A DNA stretch of 64,000 bases. Source: Frigoribacterium sp. PvP032. GTDB lineage: Bacteria; Actinomycetota; Actinomycetes; Actinomycetales; Microbacteriaceae. The notes beneath the pieces were generated by a model, which did no database searches, was not told the DNA's origin, and was given only the letters and a program-made list of their open reading frames with translations. The stretch lies in NCBI RefSeq assembly GCF_017833035.1, contig NZ_JAFIBM010000001.1, positions 744,001-808,000 on the forward strand. Direction: 5' to 3'. Every line of letters begins with the position of its first letter. The first letter of the stretch is position 1. This document shows positions 1-8,506 of this stretch, piece by piece. The position numbers were made by a program, and so were the translations under genes.

Positions 1-523
1 CCGCCACGATCCGCTCGGCCCCGAACCGCCAGGCGGCGTCGACGTCGCCGCCGAGGCCGAAGCCGCCGGCGAGCTCCATGCTCACGAAGCCGGCGGCCCA
101 CGCGGTCACCGTGCGCGCCGCCTCCAGCGCCCTGTCCTCGCCCGCGAGCGCACCCGCGTGACGCAGGATCGGCCGGCTCGTAGCCGCCCCGAACTCGGGC
201 CGCGCGGTCGGGACGCCCGGCCCCGGCGTCATCACCAGCTGGAACGCCGCCGGCCGCTCGTGCCCGAAGGCGCGGAACCGGTCGACCAGGTCGCCCAGGT
301 CGGCGCTCTGCTCGAGCCGGACGCCCACCTCCTCGAGGGTCGCCTCCGCCACCAGCTGCACGAGCTGGTCCCTGCCCTGCACGCGCTTGTACAAGGAGGG
401 GGCGCGCACGCCGACCCGCTGGGCCACGGCCTGCATGGTGAGGCCGGCCAGCCCCTCCGTCTCGAGCAGGTCGCGGGCGGCGGTGACGATGGCCTCCAAG
501 GAGGTGCGGTCGGGAGTCGGCAT
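1..523 (-). CDS. TetR family transcriptional regulator, WHG-type C-terminal domain (partial, 3' end outside window)
   Basis: The minus strand reads MPTPDRTSLEAIVTAARDLL from the ATG at 523-521 and stays open to the window edge, so about 174 residues are visible and the C-terminus is missing. Residues 8-55 form a TetR helix-turn-helix (GLAGLTMQAVAQ, VRAPSLYKRV). The visible C-terminal part (VTAWAAGFVSMELAGGF) resembles the WHG/TetR_C_33 ligand domain. The gene is divergent from the MBL hydrolase at 577, and a perfect 19-nt inverted repeat lies in the 53-bp gap. I infer an autoregulated repressor of that hydrolase; the inducer is unknown. Confidence 0.85.
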   Translation of the reverse strand, partial: MPTPDRTSLEAIVTAARDLLETEGLAGLTMQAVAQRVGVRAPSLYKRVQGRDQLVQLVAEATLEEVGVRLEQSADLGDLVDRFRAFGHERPAAFQLVMTPGPGVPTARPEFGAATSRPILRHAGALAGEDRALEAARTVTAWAAGFVSMELAGGFGLGGDVDAAWRFGAERIVA

Positions 524-539
524 CCGTCCACCATACCTA

Positions 540-569
540 TTGACCATAGCCATGATGGCTATGTATCGT
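540..569 (+). promoter_or_regulatory. Promoter with embedded TetR-type operator
   Basis: A -35-like TTGACC lies at 540-545. A perfect inverted repeat, CATAGCCAT-G-ATGGCTATG, covers 545-563, between that -35 and a weak -10 (TATGTA, 560-565). A further half-site, TAGCCATCATG, runs into the start codon at 577. The -10 lies 7-12 nt from the ATG and there is no clear Shine-Dalgarno, so the hydrolase mRNA may be leaderless. A repressor bound here would block RNA polymerase. The match to the divergent TetR gene is by position only. Confidence 0.7.
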
Positions 570-576
570 AGCCATC

Positions 577-1299
577 ATGAAGATCAGCGAGCACGTCCAC
601 CGCCTCGGCAACGACATCGTCGCCTCCTACCTCGTCGTCACGCCCGAGGGCGTCACGGCGGTCGACGCCGGCCTGCCCGGCCACCGCCGCGAGCTGCTCG
701 CCGAGCTCGCCCTGCTCGGCCTCGGCCCGGCCGACGTCGCCGGGGTCGTGCTGACGCACGGCGACTCCGACCACGTGGGCTTCGCCGAGTGGCTGCGCCG
801 CGAGCACGGCGTGCCGGTGTACGTCCACCCGGCCGACGCCTCCCGCGCGAAGGGCGGCGGCAAGCCGGCTGGCCTCAAGCAGCAGATGAAGATCGGGGCG
901 ATGCTCGGGTTCCTCACCTACTTCGTCCGCAAGGGCGGCGCGCGGTCCGCGTGGCTCACCGAGGTGGTCGAGGTGCACGACGGCGACGTGCTCGACCTGC
1001 CCGGCTCGCCGCGCGTGATCAGCGTGCCCGGACACTCGGAGGGCAGCGTCGCCGTGCACGTGCCCCTCGCCGACGCGCTCTTCGTGGGCGACGCCCTCAC
1101 GACCCGCCACGTGCTCACCGGTGCCGAGGGGCCCCAGCCGGCGCCCTTCACGGACGAGCCCGAGCGCGCCGTCGCGTCGCTGCGGGCCCTGGTCGACACC
1201 GGGGCGACGTGGGTGCTGCCCGGACACGGCGCGCCCTGGGGCGGAGGAGTCGCCGCCGCGGTCGCCGCCGTCGAGGCCGCCGCCGCGCACCGCGCCTGA
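577..1299 (+). CDS. MBL-fold metallo-hydrolase
   Basis: A 240-residue metallo-beta-lactamase fold protein. The metal ligands are visible: THGDSDH (H61, D63, D65, H66), PGHSEGS with H153, GDAL with D172 and PGHG with H217. The second His of the usual HxHxDH motif is Asp here, which occurs in some subgroups. There is no signal peptide, so it is probably cytosolic. The substrate cannot be read from sequence; members include thioesterases, lactonases and glyoxalase II-like enzymes. It starts directly after the TetR operator and is probably induced by that regulator's ligand. The ATG at 577 is the first in frame after the promoter. Confidence 0.85.
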   Translation: MKISEHVHRLGNDIVASYLVVTPEGVTAVDAGLPGHRRELLAELALLGLGPADVAGVVLTHGDSDHVGFAEWLRREHGVPVYVHPADASRAKGGGKPAGLKQQMKIGAMLGFLTYFVRKGGARSAWLTEVVEVHDGDVLDLPGSPRVISVPGHSEGSVAVHVPLADALFVGDALTTRHVLTGAEGPQPAPFTDEPERAVASLRALVDTGATWVLPGHGAPWGGGVAAAVAAVEAAAAHRA

Positions 1300-1323
1300 T
1301 CTGCGCCGTTGCCCGTCGCACCC

Positions 1324-1371
1324 CGGAGTGGACCATGAACCCCGTCATCACGGGGTGCATCGTCCACTCCG
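1324..1371. repeat. Intergenic palindrome, family C (48 nt)
   Basis: The arms CGGAGTGGAC (1324-1333) and GTCCACTCCG (1362-1371) enclose a nested stem, ACCCCGT (1339-1345) with ACGGGGT (1350-1356). It starts 24 nt after the hydrolase stop codon, so it could terminate that transcript, but no T tract follows. Its build matches the other intergenic palindromes of this window, although the arm sequence is unique here. Confidence 0.7.
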
Positions 1372-1701
1372 AGGTGTTCGCCGTCGCCCAGCTCTCGTCG
1401 CCCAGCGCGCAGACCGCGCGCAGGCAGCATGCGTGCCGCGAGCATCGAGGAGGCGCGGAGGCGACGCGCAGGATCGCTCCCGACGGTCCGCCTCACCGAG
1501 GACGCGCGACGTACCCCCACCCCCGAAGACGGGCGACGACCGCCTCCGGACGGGGGGTGTGAGCGGCCCCGCCGTCGTGGTGCACTGACGTCGTCGCCAG
1601 GCTCGCCGTTCCGGGCCGCAGGCCGGCGCCGAGGTCCAGCCCACGGCGCAGCACCTCCTCGCACGCTCGCTCGCTCCCTCCTCACACCGAAGGACCCTCC
1701 C
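1372..1701. other. Intergenic region, nothing further recognised
   Basis: About 330 nt lie between the family C palindrome and the cellulase start. I see no tRNA, convincing promoter or conserved reading frame. An open frame continuous with the cellulase extends back to 1429, but its residues are Arg/Pro-rich and the secretion signal begins only at 1702. Confidence 0.4.
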
Positions 1702-2751
1702 GTGATCGACCTCGCCCGCGCGGGCGTCGTCGCCGGGGCCGTCGTCGCGCTCGCGGCCGGTCTCGTCGTCGCGCCCCCCGCCTCCTCGTCCCGTGTCTCG
1801 ACCGCGGAGGCTGCGGAGGCCGCGGCTCCCCGCACGACCGCGACCACCACCTCCTCGACGATCCGCACCGCGTCGGCCGCGACCGTCTTCAAGGGCGGGC
1901 TGCACGTCGAGCAGCAAGGCCCGGCGGCCATCGCCGCGACCCAGCTCGCCGCCCAGGGGCGCACCGCCGACGCCGCCGCTGCCCGCACGATCGCGGCGCA
2001 GCCGATCGCGATCTGGCTCGGCTCCTGGTACGACGACGCGATGCTGGTGAAGGTGATCCAGCGCAACCTGGCGGCCGCCGAGAAGAAGGGCACGACGCCG
2101 GTCTTCGTCACCTACGACATCCCCGGCCGCGACTGCGGCGGGCACTCTTCAGGAGGCGCGGCGAACGACGCCGCCTACCTGGCCTGGAACCAGAAGGTCG
2201 CGACGGCACTCGCGGGGCACCGTGCCGTCGTGCTGGTCGAGCCCGACTCGCTGGGGCACCTCAGCTCGTGCCCGGCGATGACCACGACCCGGACCGCGAC
2301 CATCGCGAGCGCCGTCGCCGCGTTCTCGCGCGCCGGGGTTCCCGCGTACCTCGACGGGGGCAACTCGAACTGGGTGAAGCCCGCCGACATGGCCGCGCGG
2401 CTGAGGGCGGCGGGGATCGGGAAGGCGAGGGGCTTCTACACGAACGTCGCGAACTACTACACGGTCGACCAGGAGAGGGCCTACGCCGAGAAGGTCTCCG
2501 CCGCGACGGGCGGGGCCAGGTACGTGATCGACGTCGGGCGGAACGGGCGCGGCTGGAAGGGCACCTGGTGCAACGCTCCCGGCGCGGGGCTCGGACAGAC
2601 GCCGCGCGTGGCGACGTCCGGGACGACCCGGCTCGACGCCCTGCTCTGGGTCAAGACGCCCGGCGCGAGCGACGGCACCTGCGGCGGCGGGCCGGCGGCG
2701 GGCACGTGGTTCCCGTCGTACGCGACGGCGTTGGTCGCGAACCGGCGCTGA
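1702..2751 (+). CDS. Secreted endo-1,4-beta-glucanase, glycoside hydrolase family 6
   Basis: A 349-residue secreted cellulase. The GTG at 1702 is chosen because it follows GAAGGA with good spacing and begins a signal sequence (hydrophobic residues 8-26, then an Ala/Ser/Thr-rich stretch). The GH6 catalytic motifs are clear: YDIPGRDCGG with D144 and VEPDSLGHL with the general acid D182. Further family blocks are FYTNVANYYT, DVGRNGRGWKG and LLWVKTPGASDGTC. The enzyme would cut beta-1,4-glucan outside the cell by inversion. No carbohydrate-binding module is present. It fits a plant-associated or litter lifestyle together with the rhamnoside genes further on. Confidence 0.92.
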   Translation: MIDLARAGVVAGAVVALAAGLVVAPPASSSRVSTAEAAEAAAPRTTATTTSSTIRTASAATVFKGGLHVEQQGPAAIAATQLAAQGRTADAAAARTIAAQPIAIWLGSWYDDAMLVKVIQRNLAAAEKKGTTPVFVTYDIPGRDCGGHSSGGAANDAAYLAWNQKVATALAGHRAVVLVEPDSLGHLSSCPAMTTTRTATIASAVAAFSRAGVPAYLDGGNSNWVKPADMAARLRAAGIGKARGFYTNVANYYTVDQERAYAEKVSAATGGARYVIDVGRNGRGWKGTWCNAPGAGLGQTPRVATSGTTRLDALLWVKTPGASDGTCGGGPAAGTWFPSYATALVANRR

Positions 2752-2807
2752 GCGCCCGCTGGCCCGTCGCGCGCTGGTCGACTTCCTGCCCGTGTGCGCT
2801 GCCGGGG

Positions 2808-2892
2808 CCACAAATGCCGACCGCAGGCGTCATGCAGTTCGGATCCTGACGGGAAAAGCCGCTGTTGCAGCGCGCGCGGTCGGCATTTGCGG
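2808..2892. repeat. Intergenic palindrome, family D copy 1 (85 nt)
   Basis: The arms (2808-2824 and 2876-2892) contain CAAATGCCGACCGC and GCGGTCGGCATTTG, with one mismatch over 17 bp. It lies in the convergent gap between the cellulase and the oxidoreductase. A second copy with the same arms and exactly the same length lies at 47793-47877, also in a convergent gap. It may act as a bidirectional terminator. The constant length suggests a defined element. Confidence 0.85.
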
Positions 2893-3039
2893 AAGACAGG
2901 CCGCCGTGCTCGCGGATCGCTCTCAAAGGACGCGGGCAGTGGGCAGCGTGCAGGGGCCGCAGACGCGCAGGAGGCGCGGTGCGAGCCTCGCTCGCACCGC
3001 GCCTCCTGCAGGCGGCCGGGTCGTCCCGGCGGGGCCGAC

Positions 3040-4155
3040 CTAGAGGGTCGGCTCCGACGGGTCCCAGGCCTCGGCGAGCGGCTCCGGCTTCGCGACCGTC
3101 GAGGCGACCTCGACGACCGAGCGCGACTCCGCGGCCTCGCTGACGGCGAGCAGCACGTCGAGCACGTGCGACGCGACCGCGCCGCTGGCACGCTCGGCGT
3201 CGCCGCCGCGCAGCGCACGGGCGAGGTCGAGCACGCCCGAGCCGCGTCCGTACGTCGAGCCGGCTGCCGCGAGGGTGCTCGGCTCGTCCTGGCCGAAGCG
3301 CCAGATCGTCGAGTCGCCCTCGAAGGTGTTCGGGTCTGGGAGCACGATGGTGCCCTCGGTGCCGCTGATCTCGACGAAGCCCATGCGGGGCAGCGCGTTC
3401 TGGAACGAGAAGGTCGACTGCGCCGACTGCCCGCCCTCGAACGAGATGAGCGCCGCGTGGTGCGTCGGCACCTCGACGGGGAACTCGGTGCCGGCGCGGG
3501 GGCCGCTGCCGATCGAGCGGGTCGTGCGCGACGTCGACGAGACGGCGCTGACCGAGCTGGCGGCGCCGAACGCGTGCACGAGCGTCGTCACGTAGTAGGG
3601 GCCCATGTCGAACAGCGGGCCCGCGCCCTTCGCGAAGAGGAACTCGGGGTCCGGGTGCCACGCGTCCGGCCCCGGCACGTGGAACAGCGTCGTCGCGGTC
3701 AGCGGCTCGCCGATGTCGCCGCGAGCGATGGCGCGCATCGCCGACTGGATGCCGGCGCCGAGCACGGTGTCGGGCGCGCAGGCGACCCTGACCCCTGCGG
3801 CGTCGGCCGCGGCCAGCAGGTCGCTGCCCGACGTGTGGTCGAGGGCGAGCGGCTTCTCGCTCCAGACGCTCTTGCCGGCGGCGACGACCTGACGACCGAC
3901 CTCGGCGTGCACGGCGGGGATCGTCAGGTTGACGACGATCTCGATCTCGTCGATCGCGAGCAGCTCCTCGACAGTGCCGTGGCCGGGCACGCCGTACTCC
4001 TCGGCGCGCGAGCGGGCGCGGTCGGCGATCAGGTCGGCGACGAAGAGGACCTCGAGGTCGGGGAACCTCGTCATGTTCTCGAGGTACGTGCCGCTGATGA
4101 CGCCCGCGCCGATGACGCCGACGCCGACGCGACCCGTGCGGCCGGCGCCGGTCAC
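3040..4155 (-). CDS. Gfo/Idh/MocA family sugar dehydrogenase
   Basis: A 371-residue NAD(P)-dependent oxidoreductase. The N-terminal Rossmann motif is GVGVIGAGVISGTYL, and the family signature EKPLALD supplies the catalytic-site Lys. The C-terminal half (FDMGPYYVTTLVHAFG, EISGTEGTIVLPDPNTFEG) is the usual beta-sheet domain. The GTG at 4155 overlaps the TGA of the upstream isomerase by 4 nt (GTGA), so the two are probably translationally coupled. The pair suggests inositol- or keto-sugar-type metabolism. The substrate is not determinable from sequence. Confidence 0.88.
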   Translation of the reverse strand: MTGAGRTGRVGVGVIGAGVISGTYLENMTRFPDLEVLFVADLIADRARSRAEEYGVPGHGTVEELLAIDEIEIVVNLTIPAVHAEVGRQVVAAGKSVWSEKPLALDHTSGSDLLAAADAAGVRVACAPDTVLGAGIQSAMRAIARGDIGEPLTATTLFHVPGPDAWHPDPEFLFAKGAGPLFDMGPYYVTTLVHAFGAASSVSAVSSTSRTTRSIGSGPRAGTEFPVEVPTHHAALISFEGGQSAQSTFSFQNALPRMGFVEISGTEGTIVLPDPNTFEGDSTIWRFGQDEPSTLAAAGSTYGRGSGVLDLARALRGGDAERASGAVASHVLDVLLAVSEAAESRSVVEVASTVAKPEPLAEAWDPSEPTL

Positions 4156-4955
4156 TTGTCGTTCTCCGCGAGCCACGCGAGCGACTCGGCGATGCCGTCG
4201 AACACGTCCTTGCCGTAGTCGTCGAACTCGACCACGCGCAGCGCGTGCGGCGCGGCGGCGAGCACGGCCGCCACGTCGACGTCGCCCTGGCCGGCCGGCT
4301 TCTGGTTCTTGAACGCGGCGGCGAGGGCCTCCGGCACCTCCAGGGCGCTCTCGCTGCTCGGCAGCGCGGTGGCGATGTCGCCCGAGATCAGACCGTCCTT
4401 GATGTGCAGGAACTGCACGCGGTCGCCCAGCGAGCGCAGCAGGGCAGGGGTGTCCATGCCGCCGACGGTCGACCAGAAGGTGTCGATCTCGAGGACGACG
4501 TCGTCGTTCAGGCGCTCGAGGAAGAACTCGTAGACGGGGCGCCCGTCGACCTTGTTCGCGAACTCCCACTGGTGGTTGTGATAGCCGAACGCCAGCCCTG
4601 CGGCCGCGGCCTGCACCTGCAGCTCGTTGACGCGGTCGGCGATCGCGCGGGCGTCGTCGGCGGTCTGCCAGCGGTCGCTCGGGATGAAGGGGTCGATCAC
4701 GGTTCCGACGCCGAGCTGGGCGGCGGCGGCGAAGGCACGCTCGGGCTCCGTCGAGTCGATGACCGGCGCGTGCGCGGACGGCGCGGTGACGCCCGAGGCG
4801 GCGAAGGCCTTCTCGAGCTCGTCGGCGCGAGCCACGAAGTCGTAGGGCTCGACCTTGGTGAAGCCGATCTCGGCGACGCGGGCGACGGCGCCCTGCAGGT
4901 CGGCCGAGATGGCGTCCCTGACCGTGTAGAGCTGGACGGAGGGTGACGAGGTCAT
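4152..4955 (-). CDS. Sugar phosphate isomerase/epimerase family TIM-barrel protein
   Basis: A 267-residue xylose-isomerase-like TIM barrel. Visible motifs are VQLYTVRD at the start, GYHNHQWEF, EIDTFWSTVGG and FLHIKDG, which provide the Glu/Asp/His metal site of the AP-endonuclease-2/IolE superfamily. The ATG at 4955 is chosen because AAAGGAG precedes it; an in-frame GTG at 5048 has no ribosome site. It is the first gene of the operon with the Gfo/Idh oxidoreductase. Candidate reactions are epimerisation of a keto-sugar or dehydration of an inosose. The exact reaction is unknown. Confidence 0.85.
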   Translation of the reverse strand: MTSSPSVQLYTVRDAISADLQGAVARVAEIGFTKVEPYDFVARADELEKAFAASGVTAPSAHAPVIDSTEPERAFAAAAQLGVGTVIDPFIPSDRWQTADDARAIADRVNELQVQAAAAGLAFGYHNHQWEFANKVDGRPVYEFFLERLNDDVVLEIDTFWSTVGGMDTPALLRSLGDRVQFLHIKDGLISGDIATALPSSESALEVPEALAAAFKNQKPAGQGDVDVAAVLAAAPHALRVVEFDDYGKDVFDGIAESLAWLAENDK

Positions 4956-5042
4956 GGCGAACTCCTTTGTCGTGGTGGATCTCGTGGGCGTGGCGCCGAC
5001 GGCGGCCGGCGCGGTGACGGTCGAGGGCGTGCACGCCAACTC

Positions 5043-5066
5043 TGTCACTTCTGTCGAGCGATGACA
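5043..5066. promoter_or_regulatory. Possible operator in the divergent gap
   Basis: TGTCA (5043-5047) and TGACA (5062-5066) form an inverted repeat with a 14-nt spacer in a locally AT-richer stretch between the isomerase operon and the mannosyltransferase gene. No regulator gene is adjacent. Confidence 0.3.
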
Positions 5067-5130
5067 AAAGGTCTACGAAGATCGACAGGATCGGTCTCGG
5101 GATCGAGGAGGCGCCTCCTAGGCTGACGGG

Positions 5131-6324
5131 GTGCGCCAGCGACTCAGCACCCGGCTGCGGGACGCCCCTCCCGTGGTCGTCGTGCTCGTGCTCTACGCCG
5201 TCTCGCGACTCGTCTCGAGCGCGTGGCTCGGCGGTCTCTTCTCGCTCGCGACCTCGCAGGGCTGGGCGTTCGCGAGCCACCGCGCCGACCCGAGCTTCGC
5301 CTCCTTCTCGGGCTCGTGGGACGCCAGCTTCTACCGCACCATCGCGCAGCAGGGCTACCCGACCGAGCTGCCCGTCGACGACGACGGGCACGTGCTGCCG
5401 AACCCCTGGGCGTTCCTGCCGGCGTTCCCCTGGCTGGTGCGCGGCGTGGCTGCCGTGCTCGGCGTCGACCTCGCCGGGAACGCGTTCTTCGCGATCGGCC
5501 TCGTCGTGGCCGTGATCGCAGGAGGCGGCGCCGCGGTGCTGCTGCACCGTGTCGTCCTCGAGACGGTCGGCCCGCAGAGCGCCCTCTGGGCCGCGGCCCT
5601 CTTCTGCTTCGGCCCGCTCTCGTTCGTGCTGCAGGTCGCCTACGCCGAGAGCTTGCTGCTGCTGCTCACCTTCGGGGCGCTGCTCGCGATGATCCGGCAG
5701 CGGTACCTGCTGATGGTGCCGCTCGGCGTCGTCGCCGCGTTCACCCGACCGGGCGTGCTCGCCCTCGCGTTGGCGCTCGCCGTGACGGCGATCATGCGGC
5801 TGCGTCGCGAGGGGAAGGCGTTCAGGAGGCGCGAACGGGTCTCGGTCGTCGTGGCAGGGCTGCTGATCTCGGCGGCGGGCCTCGCCTGGCCCGTGATCGC
5901 TGACCACGTCACCGGGCGGTCGGGCGCGTACCTCGACACCGAGCTCTCGTGGTGGGTCGGCTTCGTCGGCCGCCAGCACTTCGCGCCGCTGACTCCCTGG
6001 TTCGTGATGGCCGGCACGTTCCTCGGCGTCGCGGGGATCGTGCTCGTCGGGGTGCTGCTCGGCGCCGTGACCTGGGCGTTCACCCGCCGCTCGACGCAGG
6101 CGATGGGCGTCGAGGTCGTCTCGTACGCCGCGAGCTACCTGCTCTACCTCGTCGCCGTGTTCCTGCCGCAGCAGAGCCTGCCGAGGCTGCTGCTGCCCGT
6201 CGCGCCGCTGCTCGGCCACCCCGCGGTCGTGGCCGTGCCGCGCCTCCGGTGGGTCCTGCTCTGGGCAGGCGTCGCGCTGCAGCCGGTCGCGGTCGTGCTG
6301 CTCTGGTTCGTCGGCTACCCCTGA
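5131..6324 (+). CDS. Polytopic membrane protein, PIG-V/GT-C mannosyltransferase-like
   Basis: A 397-residue integral membrane protein with roughly nine to ten hydrophobic segments. After the first membrane segment an extracytoplasmic loop contains SWDASFYRTIAQQGYP. This is the WD-xx-Y-xxIA-xxGY pattern of the PIG-V (GPI mannosyltransferase 2-like) family and other GT-C glycosyltransferases. Such enzymes use a polyprenyl-phosphate sugar to glycosylate lipid or cell-wall acceptors outside the membrane. The GTG at 5131 is the first usable start. A perfect 12-bp palindrome, GGAGGCGCCTCC, lies at 5107-5118 just upstream. Donor and acceptor are inferred only at family level. Confidence 0.75.
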   Translation: MRQRLSTRLRDAPPVVVVLVLYAVSRLVSSAWLGGLFSLATSQGWAFASHRADPSFASFSGSWDASFYRTIAQQGYPTELPVDDDGHVLPNPWAFLPAFPWLVRGVAAVLGVDLAGNAFFAIGLVVAVIAGGGAAVLLHRVVLETVGPQSALWAAALFCFGPLSFVLQVAYAESLLLLLTFGALLAMIRQRYLLMVPLGVVAAFTRPGVLALALALAVTAIMRLRREGKAFRRRERVSVVVAGLLISAAGLAWPVIADHVTGRSGAYLDTELSWWVGFVGRQHFAPLTPWFVMAGTFLGVAGIVLVGVLLGAVTWAFTRRSTQAMGVEVVSYAASYLLYLVAVFLPQQSLPRLLLPVAPLLGHPAVVAVPRLRWVLLWAGVALQPVAVVLLWFVGYP

Positions 6325-6473
6325 CCGTCGTCAGGCCCCCCGTTCAGGGCGACCCACCGTCCCGTGGAGTTCCAGCGGTTACGATGCCGTTCTGCCCGCC
6401 CATCGCGCAGGCACGAACCCCGCCGACCGTCACCGGGTCTGCGCCGTGCCCGCGTCGACCGAGAGGACTCCGC

Positions 6474-7940
6474 GTGACCGACGACCGCGACCGCACCGCC
6501 AGCCGCACCGAGAGGGCCCCCCGCACCCGAGCCGAGGCGCTCGCGGGGAGCCGGTCGGGCAGCCGCACGGGCCGCCGCGCCGCCGAGGCCTCCAGCCGAG
6601 GAGTCGCCCGTCACGGCCGCCTCCGCGCCACCGGCCCGCTGGGCACGATCGGCAAGGTCGTCGCCGGTGCGCTCGCCGTCGTCCTCGTGAGCGGGGCCTC
6701 CGTGGGGGCCATCGCGGCCTACCAGGTGCGCTCCGACCTCGGCACGGGCGTCGCCCTGCCCGCGGCGAAGGGCCAGTCGCCCGTCGTCGCGTCGCCGCCC
6801 ACGATCGACGCGTTCCCCGGCGGCTTCAACGTGCTGATCGTCGGCACGGACAACGACGCCGCACAGGACGAGGGCGAGTTCGGCAAGCGCGACGCGACCC
6901 TGAACGACGTCAACATCCTGCTGCACGTCTCGGCCGACCACTCGAACGCGACGGCCGTGAGCATCCCCCGCGACATGGTCGTGCCCATCCCCGCCTGCGC
7001 CCGCGAGGACGGCAGCGGCTACTACTCGGCGATGTCGGCCCGCCCCATGAACGAGGCCTACTCGTACGGCGGCCTCAGCTGCGTCGTCTCGACGGTCTCC
7101 GAGCTCACCGGGCTCGAGATCCCCTTCGCCGGGATGATCTCCTTCAACGGCGTCATCGAGATGTCGAACGCCGTCGGCGGGGTGCCCGTCTGCGCGGCGA
7201 CCCCCATCAAGGACCGCTACACCGGCCTCGACATCCAGGCCGGCGAGACGGTGCTGCAGGGCGAGCAGGCGCTGCAGTTCCTCCGTACCCGCCACGGCGT
7301 CGGCGACGGCTCGGACCTCGGCCGGATCAGCAGCCAGCAGGTCTACCTGTCGTCGCTGCTGCGCACGGTCAAGAGTGCCGACACGCTCACGAACCCGACG
7401 AAGCTGTACTCGCTCGCCCGTGCGGCGGCGAGCAACATGACGCTCTCCGAGGGGCTCACCGACGTCAACACCATGGTGCAGATCGGCTCGGCGCTGCGCG
7501 ACCTCCCCCTCGACCAGGTCAACTTCGTCCAGTACCCCGGCACGACCGGCGGCAGCGGCGTCTACGAGGGCAAGGTCCAGCCGATCACGTCGGTCGCGGA
7601 GCGGCTGTTCGACGCCGTCCGGGCCGACCAGCCGTTCACGCTCGAGGCCGGCAGCGAGGGGCTCGGCGCCGCGTCCGCCGCCGGCGACGCTGCTGCTGGC
7701 GATGCTGCGGCCGGCGACGCTGCTGCTGGCGACGCTGCGGCCGGTGCTGCTGCGGGAGGCGCGTCGGCGGCTCCCGAGGCGCCCGCCGCCTCCGTGTCCG
7801 GTACGCCTGCCCCCACGGCCCCGGCCGCCGGCACCCCGACCGACCCTGCGGCGGCTCCCTCGGGCCCCGAGGTCATCTCCGGCCTGACGGGCCAGTCGGC
7901 TGCGGAGCAGACCTGCTCGGTCGGCTTCCTGCAGAAGTAG
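6474..7940 (+). CDS. LytR-CpsA-Psr (LCP) family protein
   Basis: A 488-residue LCP phosphotransferase, which links secondary wall polymers from a lipid carrier to peptidoglycan. It has an Arg-rich cytoplasmic tail (1-58), one membrane helix (59-83) and an extracellular LCP domain (about 115-400) with NVLIVGTDN, AVSIPRDMVV, FNGVIEMSNAVGG and FLRTRHGVGDGSDLGR, which carry the Arg/Asp residues that bind polyprenyl pyrophosphate. The GTG at 6474 follows GAGAGGA. The C-terminus is an Ala/Gly/Asp then Pro/Ala/Thr-rich tail that includes an AAGDA repeat encoded by a 30-bp DNA tandem repeat. Confidence 0.93.
   Translation: MTDDRDRTASRTERAPRTRAEALAGSRSGSRTGRRAAEASSRGVARHGRLRATGPLGTIGKVVAGALAVVLVSGASVGAIAAYQVRSDLGTGVALPAAKGQSPVVASPPTIDAFPGGFNVLIVGTDNDAAQDEGEFGKRDATLNDVNILLHVSADHSNATAVSIPRDMVVPIPACAREDGSGYYSAMSARPMNEAYSYGGLSCVVSTVSELTGLEIPFAGMISFNGVIEMSNAVGGVPVCAATPIKDRYTGLDIQAGETVLQGEQALQFLRTRHGVGDGSDLGRISSQQVYLSSLLRTVKSADTLTNPTKLYSLARAAASNMTLSEGLTDVNTMVQIGSALRDLPLDQVNFVQYPGTTGGSGVYEGKVQPITSVAERLFDAVRADQPFTLEAGSEGLGAASAAGDAAAGDAAAGDAAAGDAAAGAAAGGASAAPEAPAASVSGTPAPTAPAAGTPTDPAAAPSGPEVISGLTGQSAAEQTCSVGFLQK
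7681..7740. repeat. 30-bp tandem repeat inside the LCP gene
   Basis: Two almost identical 30-bp units (7681-7710 and 7711-7740) encode the AAGDA-type repeats of the LCP tail. The length is a multiple of three, so copy-number change would not break the frame. Confidence 0.8.
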
Positions 7941-8019
7941 CGCCGCTTCCTCCGCTGCACCTCGCGTGCCCTGCGTGCCTGCCCGCGCGTCGGGGTGCGC
8001 ACCGGGAGGGGGAGGGCGC

Positions 8020-8044
8020 CCCGGCGAGTAACCAGCTCGCCGGG
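8020..8044 (+). terminator. Hairpin after the LCP gene
   Basis: CCCGGCGAG (8020-8028) pairs perfectly with CTCGCCGGG (8036-8044) around a 7-nt loop, 80 nt after the LCP stop. There is no T tract. It is a candidate terminator of the kind common in GC-rich genomes. Confidence 0.5.
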
Positions 8045-8087
8045 ACGACCGGGGATCCCGCGCGGGCGCCCGAACGCGCCGCGGGGG

Positions 8088-8125
8088 CCCTGCGGTGCCG
8101 GGATCAGGGGTTCGGCACCGCAGGG
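8088..8125. terminator. Second hairpin downstream of the LCP gene
   Basis: CCCTGCGGTGCCG (8088-8100) is perfectly complementary to CGGCACCGCAGGG (8113-8125) with a 12-nt loop. It is probably a backup or bidirectional terminator. Confidence 0.55.
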
Positions 8126-8438
8126 GGTGTGACGTCGACGTCGTCGTCGACAGAGATGCCTCCGGCCGGTGCCGCGTCGGATGCGGCACTCCGTCGGGAA
8201 GTGCGTCGGAGGTCTGTGTCGGTGCCGGCGGGGGAGAGTCGCTGCGTCCGGGGACGCCCCGTGCTGCCGGGTGGTGCACGACTCCGCCGTCTCCGGCGCC
8301 AGGGGTACTCTATGAGTCGGCATATAGGTGGACAAGGCCGCAGTGCCCCCCGAACGGGGGATCACCGGGTGAAACACGGGTGACCAGGGCTCCGGCAGGT
8401 GCCGAGGAGGCGCGGCTCGGCCCCTCCAGGAGGCGCAG
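8126..8438. other. Intergenic region, no gene recognised
   Basis: Between the second hairpin and the tRNA-Ser promoter I find no frame with recognisable protein features. A small CCCCC-GAAC-style GC hairpin lies near 8346-8361. Nothing else is supportable. Confidence 0.4.
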
Positions 8439-8468
8439 TTCGGCAGATCGCGTCCGGCCCGCTATGAT
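8439..8468 (+). promoter_or_regulatory. Promoter of tRNA-Ser
   Basis: A good -10 hexamer, TATGAT (8463-8468), lies 38 nt before the mature tRNA. TTCGGC (8439-8444) is the best -35 candidate, at 18-nt spacing. Confidence 0.5.
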
Positions 8469-8506
8469 CGTGGGTGCGCCGTCACGTCCCGCACGAGACT
8501 GCGCAT

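Noticed and set aside
3040-6219. A very long open minus-strand frame (over 1000 codons) running from the oxidoreductase through the mannosyltransferase region
   Set aside because: Only the part below 4155 has protein-family motifs. The rest is the antisense shadow of GC-rich genes and is Arg/Gly/Pro/His-biased.
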